Source: Gautieria morchelliformis
Lineage: Eukaryota > Basidiomycota > Agaricomycetes > Gomphales > Gomphaceae
DNA length: 64,000 bases
NCBI GenBank assembly: GCA_015179125.1
Contig: WHVA01000563.1
Coordinates: 1 to 64,000, forward strand
Direction of reading: 5' to 3'
Both the position numbers and the translations under genes were made by a program. The notes beneath the pieces were generated by a model. It made no database searches, was not told the origin of the DNA, and worked only from the letters and a program-made list of their open reading frames with translations. Below are positions 9,998-21,240 of this stretch, in pieces. Numbering within the stretch: the first letter of the stretch is position 1; the number at the start of each line of letters is the position of its first letter.

Positions 9998-10207
9998 TGT
10001 AGTTGCATTTAGGCGCTCATCGAGATCCTACACGTGACCGATGTACGGGCCTGTACCATTCCAGCAACAATCCCCGAATTTCTTATACCCTGTCAGTCTG
10101 TTGCTCTCTTTGCACTGCTATCTTCTTTCTACAGTTTCCCAAAAGCGCTACTCCGTCCTACTTTCATTTAGGGCATGTGCGGTGGAAGTGACGTGGAAAT
10201 CTATTAT

Positions 10208-10936
10208 TTAGGGCGTTTCACGAAGGTGAATTCGACGTGAATTCCGAGTGTCAAGAAATCGGTGTGAATTCCAACGTGAACTCCTGAGTTCAAACATGAT
10301 TTCATGACCGAATTCACTCCGAATCTGGGTCCTTCATGAGACCCCTCTCCGTATATCTGTGAATTTAACAGTAAGCCGGCATATTGGACTATTAATTACA
10401 TAATTCCATGCCCTAGGATGCTTCAGCGCATCCGTACTAGGCTGACGAAGATAAGGCGGTTGGGATATTCGTAGATCAACCGGATGGCTCAGAGTTAACT
10501 ATCTGTAGTACCGTCTCCAGCATCTCCAACCTCTCATCCCATACATACCATGACTCGGAGGTGAGTCACCTCTCTCTCGGACTCGGCTTCCCTGTCCTCT
10601 CATATGATCTTGATGAAGAGAAGACAAGATGCTTGCAAAGACTGCGCACGGTACAGCGACAGCACATGCATGTACTGCGGAAAAGAAAAGAAAAGCAAAG
10701 AAAAGAAAATTGTCTAGTACTGTGGTAATTAATTCCATATTGGACAGCTGCATGTGCCGCAGAGCGGCATGCTGGGGACCGAGTTGGGGACCGAGTTAAT
10801 TCACGGACGAGTGCGCGAGCGAGTTTGCTGGCTGCTTTCGCAAAGTTGCGGAATTCATGAACTCTGCGGAGTGCCGGCGGGACCGATTTCACGATCGATT
10901 TCACGTCGAATTCACCTTACGCGTGAAACGCCCTAA
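10208..10936. mobile_element. Non-autonomous foldback/MITE element with terminal inverted repeats
   Basis: The left end TTAGGGCGTTTCACG followed by AAGGTGAATTCGACGTGAA is mirrored at the right end (TTCACGTCGAATTCACCTTA then CGTGAAACGCCCTAA). The repeats run about 35 bp with a 3-base gap difference. The 729-bp interior has no transposase and carries extra GTGAATTC-type subterminal repeats near both ends. The target duplication could not be fixed by eye. Confidence 0.75.
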
Positions 10937-11637
10937 TAGATTAGAATATTGACAACGAGCTCCTTTGTCCCACAAATACTTCCAGAGCGTTTACAGCTTT
11001 GAGCAACACGAAATTGCCCCGTTGGGCCAAACCTGTCACTATATACATCATCAAATGTCACCTTTTTTGTTTAAAACATCAATTCTGTCACTGCGGACTT
11101 GTATTTGAAACGCTTCCCTGTCATCGGCTAGCACACGGCTCGATGTTCCGCGATTTAGAACGTGGAATTTAGGAATTTAGCTCTACAGAAAGTCACCCAT
11201 TTCAATAGTGTGGTCTGTGGATTCTGCAATGACTGCGGCGAAACCGGTTACCCTGGCCTTCGCGAGCAGCTGGCGACTTGCGAGCCACACGCCTCAGTGA
11301 CATTCGGATTCAGGCCCGGGTGAATCAGACGTGGACACTGGAGGTTGCCTCGTTATTGACATACATGTGGGCGAATTCATAAAGTCTTCTCGGTTCCGAC
11401 CTATCATCCATGTTTATGTGAAGACATGTGCCTCGTGGATCTAGCTATCGAGTCATTCGGTTATTCAGAGCTTCTCGATATTTGTTCAATACCATTTTTG
11501 AACACGCCTCACGAATCACACATGCCGTCCACTCAAGTTGTTGAGTACTCTTCCTGTAATAACCTGTTCGTATATTTGTGATTGAAACCCGTTACCCGCG
11601 GCTGAATTTAAGTGACGTGGCCACGCCGTCCAATGGC
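10937..11637. other. Intergenic, upstream of aspartic peptidase gene
   Basis: About 700 bp with no supported gene. The part next to the peptidase gene (from about 11590) is partly conserved upstream of the second copy, where gtgacgtggcc precedes the TATA box in both. Confidence 0.5.
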
Positions 11638-11644
11638 TATAAAA
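11638..11644 (+). promoter_or_regulatory. TATA box of aspartic peptidase gene 1
   Basis: TATAAAA lies 43 bp before the ATG at 11687. The tandem copy has the same motif at 13990-13996, 41 bp before its ATG, with the flanking words caatggc and aaggcttt conserved. Confidence 0.65.
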
Positions 11645-11686
11645 CGCAAGGCTTTCAATCCTCAGTGTTCGTCGCCCTATCTTTTT

Positions 11687-13750
11687 ATGGCTTCGCTTGG
11701 CAACCACATTCTTGAGGTCAACAACCCTGATTTTCCCGACCACCTCAGCTCGGTACGTCAAATAGTACTACCACACGATCCAGGTACGCTCAGCGGTATA
11801 TACGTTTGATTGGAACAGTACATACGGGATGTCCTGAAGTGGGGATTCACTATCTCCGAATCCAGCCAGATGTGCGGTATTTTCTTTCGGGATGGGAAGC
11901 TTATCCAACGTACGCAAGCCCCAACAAACGCCTCCATCGAAACTACCGCAACACTCCATACACCGTCCATCACTCAGCCATCGAGATTCCAACACCCTTC
12001 ATTAGTGGATGCTGTCCGTATGGAAATGGTCCCTTCGTACGATCCGCGGCGTTCACTACAACAAGACCATGTATTATCAGCCTACGATCTTGATTCAAGT
12101 CAGTCTTTCTGTGTCATATGTCCCTCAGTACCCTAACCATGACTAGCCAGCGAATACACCGTCACGGTGGTGAGCTACTTCCGATGTCTTGATCATGCCC
12201 TCACATCCAATTTGACCGTAGGGTATTCCTGGCGTTCCGGATGAACAGTTATTCAGGGTCCAGCTCGATACAGGTAATACTTCTTCATAATTATTTAGAT
12301 GTGGGGTTGATTGGGCTTGCTGATCCAGGATCGTCTTCGCGGTGTGTTTCTTGTGTTTCGCCGTACCTGTTAATTTGACCAATTTGATTGTGCGCGGGTC
12401 AGCTGGGTTTTGGGGGCCCGCTGCAAAATTACAAAAATACCCTCAGACCGTGACAAGCACAGCCAACCTCTGCCTCTACATGCTGTATATAATCATGGAC
12501 CTACAGCTAGGTGCTACGGAAAAAGAAGATTTGCAATCAAGTACAGGGATGGCTCTGAGTTAGGTGAGTCTCTCGTGGCCTTATATAACACGGCTGAACA
12601 TGTCTTGTTCAAGCGGGGCCTGTATATGATGACAGTTGGAGTTTCACAACCCGTACCGGGTCTAAATTGAGCGTACATGTGGTATTTGGAGTAGCTGAGG
12701 TAGTTGATTATCAGCTCGCTCTGAGCCGTATCGATGGCGTTCTCGGCTTAGGTTTCCAACCGTGAGTTTCACCCACTCTCTGGGTTTTGCTCATAACATT
12801 CAAGTTTTCCAGTCCAGCGGAAGGGACATTTGGTATCAAGGAGCCCCGTGTAAGATCTTTGCTGTTGGTGGTCACTTGATTATCATATCACTGACCATAT
12901 ACTTGACCATATATAGAGCTTTAGTACCACTCTGCGAGCCCAAGACAAGACAACGGTTCGTCATTGTAGATCAGTCAACCCCATCGTTAATATTTCATCA
13001 GAATTACCTCTTTTGCATCGGCATAACCAGCAGAGGGTGAGATTACTTATGCTACTCGGGCTTGTATCTAACAATCCCATAGGGGAAGTTTCTTGTCCCT
13101 AGGTTGTATCCCTCCCCATGTGCGTGAACCTAGGTTTTGGATTCCAGTTATTTCCGACAAGGGAACCTGGATAATACCTTGCTATGGTTTTGGATGGGGA
13201 CATTCCCCATCGGATAAGAACTTTGAGAAAGTAACGTTGCCCCAGCCGGATGGTTCTATCGAAGTTCTTCTTGATTCAGGTGTGTTGCGATGACAGTGCC
13301 AGAGCTCAATCGTACTGACCAGTAGTCTTTGAAGGGACCACACATTGTTATTTCCCGAATGACATTGTGTATTTCACCTATCAAAAATTGGGAGGAAGAA
13401 AGGGCTCACAGGGGTTTCAGTTTCAGTTGCGTAGTGAGCGGCCGCATCGCACCAATAGCAATATATGGATAAATCTCGGTGGCCACTGGACGCTCTGGCC
13501 TCATGAGGCATTCTATGGCGAACTGGCAGAACCTGCCGTGTCTCCTGCTCATGATGCTTGGTTCCATGGCCGGCTGAAATCACAGGGTGACAACCCTAGT
13601 ACTTGCTCGATTTTGGGAGCAGTAAGTGTTCTGTATCATTTAATACGTCCAAGTAACAAGATGTGATTCTAGGCTTTCTTTGAGCACCATTACGTTTATT
13701 TCAATGCAGATCCCAATGGCGCTAAGGTGGCTTTAGAAAGGCGATCATAG
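11687..13750 (+). CDS. Pepsin-like aspartic peptidase (family A1), multi-exon
   Basis: Starts MASLGNHILEV with no evident signal peptide. Exons read by eye carry RMEMVPSYDPRRSL (propeptide-like), EYTVTV, then VQLDTG with the Gly codon split by an intron (donor about 12275) and resumed as SSS, giving DTGSS, the first catalytic motif. Later come WSFTTRTGSKLSVHVVFG, SRIDGVLGLGF, and a second motif LLDSG at 13273-13279. If the acceptor is ...tttgaag before 13335 this becomes DSGTTHCYFPNDIV, the canonical second Asp loop. The last exon gives AFFEHHYVYFNADPNG and stops at 13748. About ten short introns are needed; the exon 1/2 join and a 112-bp extra segment after DTG (about 12331-12442) are unresolved. 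The gene is duplicated in tandem at 14037. Confidence 0.75.
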
Positions 13751-13989
13751 GCAAGGTTAAATGACGGAGTTTTTGAATGGAATGATCGCATAGTACTCCC
13801 TTTCAGCTTTCTTCGGAGCTCTGTGAATAACATTATCATTAGAAGAATGCTGCGACTCAGCCCCGGCTAGTGACAATCTGTGCTTGCTTCACTAGGACTG
13901 TAGTACAAAAATTACAATTCATGAATTCGTCCATTGGAATTCCAGACTGATAATTATGTGTAAGTGACGTGGCCCCGCAGTGCAATGGC

Positions 13990-13996
13990 TATAAAA
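13990..13996 (+). promoter_or_regulatory. TATA box of aspartic peptidase copy 2
   Basis: TATAAAA is conserved with 11638-11644, same spacing class to the ATG at 14037. It shows that the tandem duplication included the core promoter. Confidence 0.6.
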
Positions 13997-15812
13997 CACA
14001 AGGCTTTCCTAAGTGTTCGTCGTCCTATATTTTCCTATGGCTTCGCTTGGTAGCTATATCCTTGACGTGAATGGCCCTGGTAATGTCAATCACCATATCT
14101 TGGTACGTCGAATTGCGCTACCACACAATCCAGGTGCCGAGGTTCAGCGGTATATACCTTTGATTGGAACGGTACATGCGGGATGTTCTCAAGTGGGTAT
14201 TCACTATTTCTGAATCCAGCCAGATGTCCGGCATTTCTTTCGCGACGGCAAGCTGATACAACGCATGCGAGCATCAGCAAACTCCTCCACCGGAAATACC
14301 TCAACCACCACCGATACAAAGTTGAGATTACAAAGCGCTACACTACTTCATCCAGTCCGTATGGAAATGCCGCCGTCTTACGATCCGTGGCGTTCACTAA
14401 AAGACTACGAGCTATCGCCATACGATGTTAATTCAGGCCAGTCTTTCCGTGTCATCATATGTCTCTCAGTACCCTAACCCTAACTAGCCGGAGAATACAC
14501 CGTCACGGTGGTGAGCTACTTCCGATGTCTAAATCACACCTTCACATACAGTTTGACCGTAGGGTATGCCTGGCGGTCGAAATGAACAATTGTTCAAAGT
14601 CCAGCTCGATACCGGTAGTACTTCTTCATAATTATTTAGGTGTGACGTTGATTGTGAGCTGATCCAGGATCGTCTTCAGACCGTGACAAGCCCCGCATAC
14701 CCCAACATACTTTATATTATCCTGGATCTAGAGCCCGATGCCATGGACATAGAAGATTTGCAGCCCGTTACCGTGATGGTACCAACTTAGGTGAGTCTCT
14801 CGTGACCTTGAATGACACTGCATGACTGTCTTGTTCAAGAGGGCTCTGTATACACTGATACGTGGAGTTTCCAAACTCGCGCCAGTTCGAAGTTGAGTGT
14901 AAAGATGATATTTGGAGTCGCCGAGGAAGTCGCCTGCGGCCTCGCTCTCAGCCGTATCGATGGCATTCTCGGCTTAGGTTTCAAAGCGTAAGTTTGACCC
15001 ACTCTCTGGGTTTTACTCCTAACATTTTCTAGTCCGTCGCGAGGGACTTTTGGCGGGAGCGGGCCCCATGTACGATCTTTGTTGTTGGTGCTCACCTGAT
15101 TGTCATATCACTGACCATATGCTTGACCCTGTATATATAGACCCTTAGTACCGTTCTGCGTTCCAAAGACCTAACAATGGTTCGTCATTGTGGATATAAC
15201 ATTACCCCTATCACTAATATTTCATCAGAATTACCTCTTTTGTATTGGCATATCCCAAAGAGGGTAGGTTTACTTATGCAAATCGTACTTGAGATCACCT
15301 GTAATATCTAATAATCCCATGGGCGAAGCTTCTTGTCCCTAGGTTGTATCCCTCCCCATGTGCCTAACCCTGGGTTTTGGATTCCAGTCATTTCCGGCAA
15401 GGAAGGTGGATAATATCATGCGATGGTTTTGGATGTGGACATTCACCGTTAGATAACTACTTTGAGAAAGTAACGTTGCCCGGGCCGCAAGGTTCTATAG
15501 AAGTTCTTCTTGATTCAGATGTGTTGCGATGACTGTACCAGAGCTCAATCGTCGTACTGACCAGTAGCCTTTGAAGGGACAACACACTGTTATTTCCCGA
15601 ATGACATTGTCAAATTCACTTATCAAAAATTGGGAGGAAGAGAAGGAGGCTCCGAAGGATTTGAATTGCCTAGTTCGCGGCGGACCGGCCAATGTATTTG
15701 GATAAAGCTGGGTGATAGATGGTTTCACTGGCCCCTGGATGCATTCTATGGCGAATTGGCAACACGTGCTGTGTCCCTTGCTGGTGATGCTTGGTTCCAT
15801 GGCCGGCTAATC

Positions 15813-16493
15813 TGTTACGTATCAAGATTTCCACTAAGTCAGAACTGGAAAGGACAGCGGCTTCAACTTATAGGTTGCGCCCCCGATGAACTATCGTCCT
15901 AGGTATTTCGGAACTGAGTCGGAAGTCAGAAGGTACTGAACCAAAGGTTCGGTCGGAACTTGAATCGGAACTGAGGTGGAAGGCGGAAGGCGGAGAGACT
16001 GAGATCTTGCTAGACTCGCTGTACTAAGAACAGGAGATGGAGCGAAGGAAATCAAGTATCAAAGGTGATTATCTGATGCAGAATAACAGACATACATGAG
16101 GGGGTTTTTTATACAAAGCGCAGAGCAACAAGTAATGGTGTTGTACTAAGCAAATTCTGGAGGAAGCGGAAGTCGAGTACAATGTGTGGGAACTAACTAT
16201 TGGGAACAATGGGACTACAAAGGGGGTTCAGGGTAAGGTAGAACAATGGCAAAGAACAAGGGGTCGGGAAAACATATCTGACAACGAACTACAAGGGTGA
16301 CCGGATATGTGGTTTTGATGAACGATGAGGTGGGTCCGGTAGGTCCGAGTAATAGAGTCGAAAGAACAAGGGAAATGTACAATGGGCGGAATGTCGGAAA
16401 TATCGGATGGGCAGAATGTGTTGCGGAAATGTCGGAGGGGCGGAAGGTGTGGCGGAACTGAGGGTCGGTAGTCGGAAATGAACAGTCGTAACA
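15813..16493 (-). mobile_element. Solo LTR, family C, in aspartic peptidase copy 2
   Basis: The 681-bp LTR is in reverse orientation (TGTTACGTATC on the left, GTCGTAACA on the right). It has a perfect target duplication TAATC at 15808-15812 and 16494-16498. It is the same family as 16655-17347 and the 5' LTR at 58312-59003. Confidence 0.93.
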
Positions 16494-16654
16494 TAATCTC
16501 ACAGGGTGACAATCCTAGTACTTGCGTGATCTTGGGAGTAGTAAGTGTTCTGTATTGTTTAATACATCCAGGTGACGAGATGTGATTCTAGGCTTTCTTT
16601 GAGCACTTTTACGCTTACTTTGATGCCGATTGCAACAACGCTAAGGTGGCTTTA

Positions 16655-17347
16655 TGTTATGACCGTTCATTTCCGACTTCCGACCCTCAGTTCCGCAACC
16701 CCTTCCGCCCCTCCGATAGTTCCGCCCCACGTTCTGCCCCTCCGACATTTCCGACATTCCGCCCATTGTACATTTCCCTTGTTCTTTCGACTCTATTACT
16801 CGGACCCACCGGACTCGCTTCGTCGTTCATCAAGACCACACATCCGGTCACCCTTGTAGTTCGTTGTCAGATATGTTTTCCCGACCCCTTGTTCTTTGCC
16901 ATTGTCCTACCTTACCCTGAACCCCCCTTGTAGTCCCATTGTTCCCAATTAGTTAGTTCCCACACATTGTACTCGACTTCCGCTTCCTCCGGAATTTGCT
17001 TAGTACAACACCATTACTTGTTGCTCTGCGCTTTGTATAAAAACCCTCTCATGTATGTCTGTTATTCTGCAATCAGATAATCACCTTCGATACTTGATTT
17101 CCTTCGCTCCATCTCCTGTTCTTAGCACAGCGAGTCTAGCAAGATCTCAGTCTCTCTCTCAGCCTTCCGTCTTCCGCTTTCCGCCTCAGTTCCGACACAA
17201 GTTCCGACCAAACCTCTGGTCCAGTACTTTCCGACTTCCGGCTCATTTCCGAAATACCTAGGACTATAGTTCATTGGGGGCGCAACCTATAAGTTGAAGC
17301 CGCTGTCCTTTCCAGTTCCGACTTAGTGGAAATCTCGATACGTAACA
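16655..17347 (+). mobile_element. Solo LTR, family C, in aspartic peptidase copy 2
   Basis: The 693-bp LTR runs TGTTATGACCG to GATACGTAACA with target duplication CTTTA at 16650-16654 and 17348-17352. A TATA box (gtataaaaacc, about 17034) is visible. It faces the LTR at 15813-16493 across only 161 bp of peptidase gene sequence. Confidence 0.93.
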
Positions 17348-17367
17348 CTTTAGAACTGCGATATTAA

Positions 17368-17652
17368 ACAACGGAGTGTTTGAATGGCAATATGATCTAT
17401 TTTCCGTTTATGCACCATGCTCCCTTGCAGCTTTCTTCCGAGCTCTGTGAATAACATCATCATTAGAAGAATCCTGTGACTCAGCCCCGGCTAGTGACTA
17501 TCTGTATTTGCTTCACCAGGAATGTAGTACGAACCTTACAATCCATGAATTCGTCCATTGGAGTTCAAGCCCAGTGAGAATCGACCTGGATCCAGGGAGG
17601 TCGCAGTGGTTCAGGTTGGTGAAAACCACTGACCCGGTCTGAGCATGCTGGA
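17368..17652. other. Duplicated 3' flank and copia junction
   Basis: Bases up to about 17570 match the 3' flank of peptidase copy 1 (13760-13950), including gagctctgtgaataacat and cagccccggctagtgac. Beyond about 17570 the sequence leaves the duplication and passes into the truncated copia element. No gene is seen. Confidence 0.6.
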
Positions 17653-19331
17653 TCAGAGAAATGATACCACTTTTATCGGTTCACGTCGGTGTAGATCGGA
17701 TGAATAGAATTTATTATATCTTTTGTTATCGGTTCTGGGAAGATCATGTGCTGGTGTGTGGTTCTCGAGGTCTTCATCATCGCTCTCTGGTAGTGCTAAT
17801 TCAACTAGTTCAGGTGTCGGTTGCGGGGGCTGCGAAGGGCTAGGGTTCGGCTGTGCGATTGGAACGGTTGGGGCGCGGAGAGGATGTATGTTTTCCTCAA
17901 ACACAATGTCAGTGGATATCAGGATTTTGTGTGTAGATGGATCCCATAGCTTGTACCCCTTGGTGGATCCATTATATCCTATGAAAATTAATTTTTTTGA
18001 CGTTGGGTCGAAGTTGGTGCGCTGTGTTGTGGTGTGCGCATAGGCGAGGCATCCGAATGTTTGGAGGTAGCTGAGGTCGGGTGCGCATCCAAGGAGGTGT
18101 TCATGTGGAGAGATGTAATTGTTTGCACGTGAGGGAGCGCGATTTCTTACATGTACAGCTGTGGCAACAGCGCTCTCCCAGAATCCGTGAGACATGCCGG
18201 CACTTTGTAGCATGGCGCGCGCGGCTTCCATGATCGTTCGGTTTGCTCTCTCAGCGACGCCATTCTGTTGCGGTGTGTGTGGCGCGGTAAGTTCATGCTT
18301 TATTCCGTTCTCTTCGATGTACTGGATGAATTCCGTTGATAGGAATTCCCCCCCGCGATCCGAGTGTATGGCTCGGAGTGTACCTTTGTAGTGCGTGGAG
18401 ACGAGCGCATGGTACTTCTTGAAGCAGTCAAAGGTGTCACCCTTCGCTTGCAGAAAAAATATCCATTTGAAGCGTGTGTAGTTGTCCACCAGTACGTAGT
18501 GGTAGCTATGGCCCTGGATGGAGCGCGTTTGCATGGGGCCTGCGAGGTCCATGTGGATTAGTTCGAAGGGTTGAGTGCGGCGGTGAGTTGAGGATTTGAA
18601 TTTTCTCCTTGTGGATTTCCCTAATAGGCAGCCTTTGCATGTCGATAGTGCACGTCGCGAATTTGGGTCGATTTGGTCGTTGATTCGTTTCAAGGATGAC
18701 CAAGAGAGATGACTGAGGCAGGCATGAATGTCTAGAGGGACATTCATTTGCCCTGAGTGGATGGACGGTGTTGCGCAGCTTACTGTGAGCCAATAATATT
18801 GCCCGGTAAGCTGGCCTTCCGCGTACTGTACCCCATTTTTCCTGAGGTTTACTTTTTGACCCTCAAAGGTGACGGTTATTCCTTTTTCTCCCATTTTGAG
18901 GATCGAGATGAACCGGCCACCGATGTCCAGGGCGTGAAGTACATTATGAAGTTCGATCTTTTTCTCCCTTCCACTCACTCTCGTTCACGTTATGACTGTG
19001 CCGATGCCAATGTAGGGTACACCTTTCTTTTGTCAGCTAGGTATACTGTGTGCGGTGTTGGGAGCATTCGATATGTCGAGTAGTCGGCTATGTCATGCGT
19101 TATATGGTCAGTGCAGCCCGAGTTGAGCATCCACCTGTGTGTGCTCGTGATATAGAAGCAAATGGTATCATTTGCGGCATCGGAGGTTACAAGGGGTGTA
19201 GTATCTGACGAGCCTGGAGAGCTGCCTGCGATTGCAGTGCTTACAGAGGGCGCCGTTTCCTCTTTCTCCTTTTCTTTCTCTTTTCTTTTTCCCTTTCTGT
19301 CGCCAGCCCCTTTCTTTCTCTCAGACTGCAC
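17653..19331 (-). pseudogene. Ty1/copia protease and integrase, truncated before reverse transcriptase
   Basis: On the minus strand the protease motif reads WMLNSGCTDHITHD (19331-18990), where the catalytic Asp of the usual WxLDSG is Asn. Pre-integrase (HACLSHLSWSSL, CKGCLLGKS) is followed by the integrase core: HMDLAGPM, then RAIHSDRGGEFLS, and HELTAPHTPQQNGVAERANR, so Asp, Asp and Glu of the DDE triad are present. The frame from 18978 is open for 441 residues and ends EPIKVVSFL at 17653, before any reverse transcriptase. A frameshift separates protease and integrase near 18985. RT and RNase H are missing, so the copy cannot move itself. Confidence 0.88.
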
Positions 19332-19337
19332 CTCTTC

Positions 19338-20529
19338 TCAAGACAAGCTGCACGCCTTGCCCCAGCAGTCTTTTCCCAGTGTCTGGTGCCTCCGCAATAA
19401 TTGCACTTGTCTTTGCCGGTGTTTGACTTCGCGCGGATGGCGTTCACGTTCGGCTGAGCCCCTGTCGAAGTTCTTCAGACAGGATTTGGCTCCGCGTGTT
19501 CGCCCAATCGATTTGTGAGAAGTTGGAGATGGTGGCAAGTATCGTCTGTTGTGCGATTTCATAGGATGTGGGTAAGGCTTGAAGCATGTTGAGGGTGTGA
19601 AGAGGGTCGCTGATGGCTAGACCCGCGGCGATGATTCGATTTCTCAACTCGGACATTTCGTCAATCTGTTGCGTGAGTTGGGTGTCGTGTGAGAACATCA
19701 TGGTCGTGTATCTACGGTAGTCGACCCATAGATTGAGACTGGTCTGTTAGCAACTAGGGGCTATGGCAGGGAAGGTTCGGTAGAGTTCTTAGAAAGCTAG
19801 AATCAAATACACTCTCTCAGTGAATTTATTGTCACTGATATATTAATACAGTACCTAGAATCAAATACACTACATGATTTTTAGTCAACATGCTATGTAA
19901 ATATGAAAGATACAACTCGCCTCTCTCAGTGAATTTATTGTCACTGAGAGAGGAGTACAATCCTGTCTCAGAAGGCATATACGTGCACCCGGCCCTTTAG
20001 CGCCCAAGAGCTCGCGCGTCGAAGTCATTTCAAACTCCGCTGGGTGCAGCCGCCTGTGAAAATAGAAATAACAAAGTGGAATGGAGAGATAGGGAGTGAC
20101 TGGAAAATTTCGAAAATAAGCAGAGAAGTGGATGCATGGTACAAGAACAATGTGAGAAACAATTGGAAAAACCACACAATAAATTGAACATATTATGCTT
20201 GATTTTGGTGCAGGAGCATATATGCACCCAACATGGTCCTCATGCCATAGGTCATTTTTAAGTTGCTCCAGTTCTGTTCTAGAGTCTTCACCATATTGAG
20301 GGATTGGTGAATGGAGGGTTTAATGGATACTAGCAGCAAGGAGAGACCCTGGCGAGATCGCTTCTCCCAGTCCTCGAGTCGCCTGCGCTCGTTGTCCGTT
20401 GGTGGTGTGCTCAGGGAGGGCGTCGATGAACATAAGGGCGGCTTTTAGTGAAAAGGCCTGCGTTTCCCAGTTCATCCCGTCGAACATTTCGATTGTTGAT
20501 AGGAGCTTTGATGTGGTCGTGTCAGCCAT
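19338..20529 (-). pseudogene. Ty1/copia Gag, broken
   Basis: The N-terminus at 20529 reads MADTTTSKLLSTIEMFDGMNW and stops near 20320. A second Gag block (19701-19444) reads IDEMSELRNRIIAAG and LQALPTSYEIAQQTI, the UBN2-type copia Gag. A zinc knuckle CNYCGGTRHWEKTA follows in another frame near 19400 (last ligands degraded). Between them, 19740-20310 is not Gag and holds the short repeats and hairpin listed separately, so it looks like an insertion or replacement. Confidence 0.75.
19921..19954. repeat. Perfect 13-bp stem hairpin
   Basis: CCTCTCTCAGTGA, an 8-base spacer, then TCACTGAGAGAGG. A nearby partial copy is at 19815-19838, each preceded or followed by tagaatcaaatacact (19797 and 19857). 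It may be the end of a small insertion in the copia gag. No terminator role is claimed in a eukaryote. Confidence 0.6.
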
Positions 20530-20606
20530 GGTGCGGCTGGCTTGTTGTGAGACTGTGGTACATTTTTTGCGCGCGACGATTAGGTTAGGTTAAGTTTTCA
20601 GGGAGC

Positions 20607-20619
20607 GGGGCCCATAACC
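20607..20619 (-). other. Copia primer binding site (anticodon-loop type)
   Basis: Read on the minus strand: AGGTTATGGGCCCC, just after an LTR end ..CTCACA. It is complementary to the anticodon stem-loop of initiator tRNA-Met rather than to the tRNA 3' end, the arrangement described for copia-type elements primed by a half tRNA. The plus-strand copia at 22613 has GGTTATGGGC in the same place. Confidence 0.65.
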
Positions 20620-21240
20620 TATTGTGAGTAACCTCTATAGGCAGTATTAGAACCTAGAGGGCGTCAGAGAAGTGTCTGATATTAAGAGGATTAACTTGTA
20701 AGGGCAACCATGGCTGGTTGTGGAGGTCACACTACCACACAACTGACAAGGGGAAATCCAAAGTATGTATAAATGAACAGAGTATACAAGAGAGGGGATT
20801 CTCACCTGACAAGGGGAAATCCAAAGAGAAAAGTCTAAGGACCCCCAATTTCAGCGAGCCCGTATTATACTACGCTGCGCAGCCAGGGACAACACTTGGG
20901 ACCCGCCATCAACCCTGCATCTCCCCGACCACCCTGACCCTTGATTGACCCTTGATGCCATCTATTACGCGAGTCGCTTGATTTCCAACACTGTTCCGAG
21001 GGTGGAAGTCGGAAATTGGAGTGGAGCTGGCAAGGCGAACAGAACTGGTGGAAGTTCTCCCAGAAGCGGAATCATTTCCGAAAGCGGAGGCGGAGATGGA
21101 ATCGGAACCGGAACCGGAGTCGGAAATGGAGTCGGAACTGGAAATGGAAAACAGGGTGTCCCCTGACATAACTGCAAGTACCTAGATGGCGTCAGAGAAG
21201 TGTCTGAAGCGCCGTTGTACATGCATTGGGCATCTATACT
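20620..21240 (-). repeat. Copia 5' LTR remnant, interrupted
   Basis: Sequence upstream (minus strand) of the primer site. It contains a duplicated word, ggcgtcagagaagtgtctga, at about 20660 and 21185. A gypsy solo LTR sits between the two halves. The outer LTR end could not be fixed. Confidence 0.45.
20697..21168 (-). mobile_element. Solo LTR family A nested in copia LTR
   Basis: The reverse orientation copy of the 118-595 LTR, 472 bp, runs TGTAAGGGCAACC on the left and CCCTGACA on the right. Target duplication TAACT is at 20692-20696 and 21169-21173. It is closest in sequence to 4119-4594 and 44504-44984. Confidence 0.92.

Larger units (their letters stand above)
14037..17367 (+). pseudogene. 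Second aspartic peptidase copy, broken by two solo LTRs
   Basis: A tandem duplicate of 11687-13750: MASLGSYILDVNG, RMEMPPSYDP, VQLDTG with split Gly then SSSDRDK, SRIDGILGLGF, and a final exon fragment ending ALELRY stop at 17365. It lacks the 112-bp extra segment of copy 1. Damage seen: a frame stop near 14213 in the second exon, loss of the GT donor after the second catalytic motif (cagAT at 15518-15520, against cagGT in copy 1), and two LTR insertions at 15813-16493 and 16655-17347. The 3' flank (to about 17570) is also shared with copy 1. Confidence 0.85.

Noticed and set aside
16215..16933. Open frames repeated within the solo LTRs (rich in Pro, Ser, Phe)
   Set aside because: They lie wholly in non-coding LTR sequence and recur at 58277-58622.
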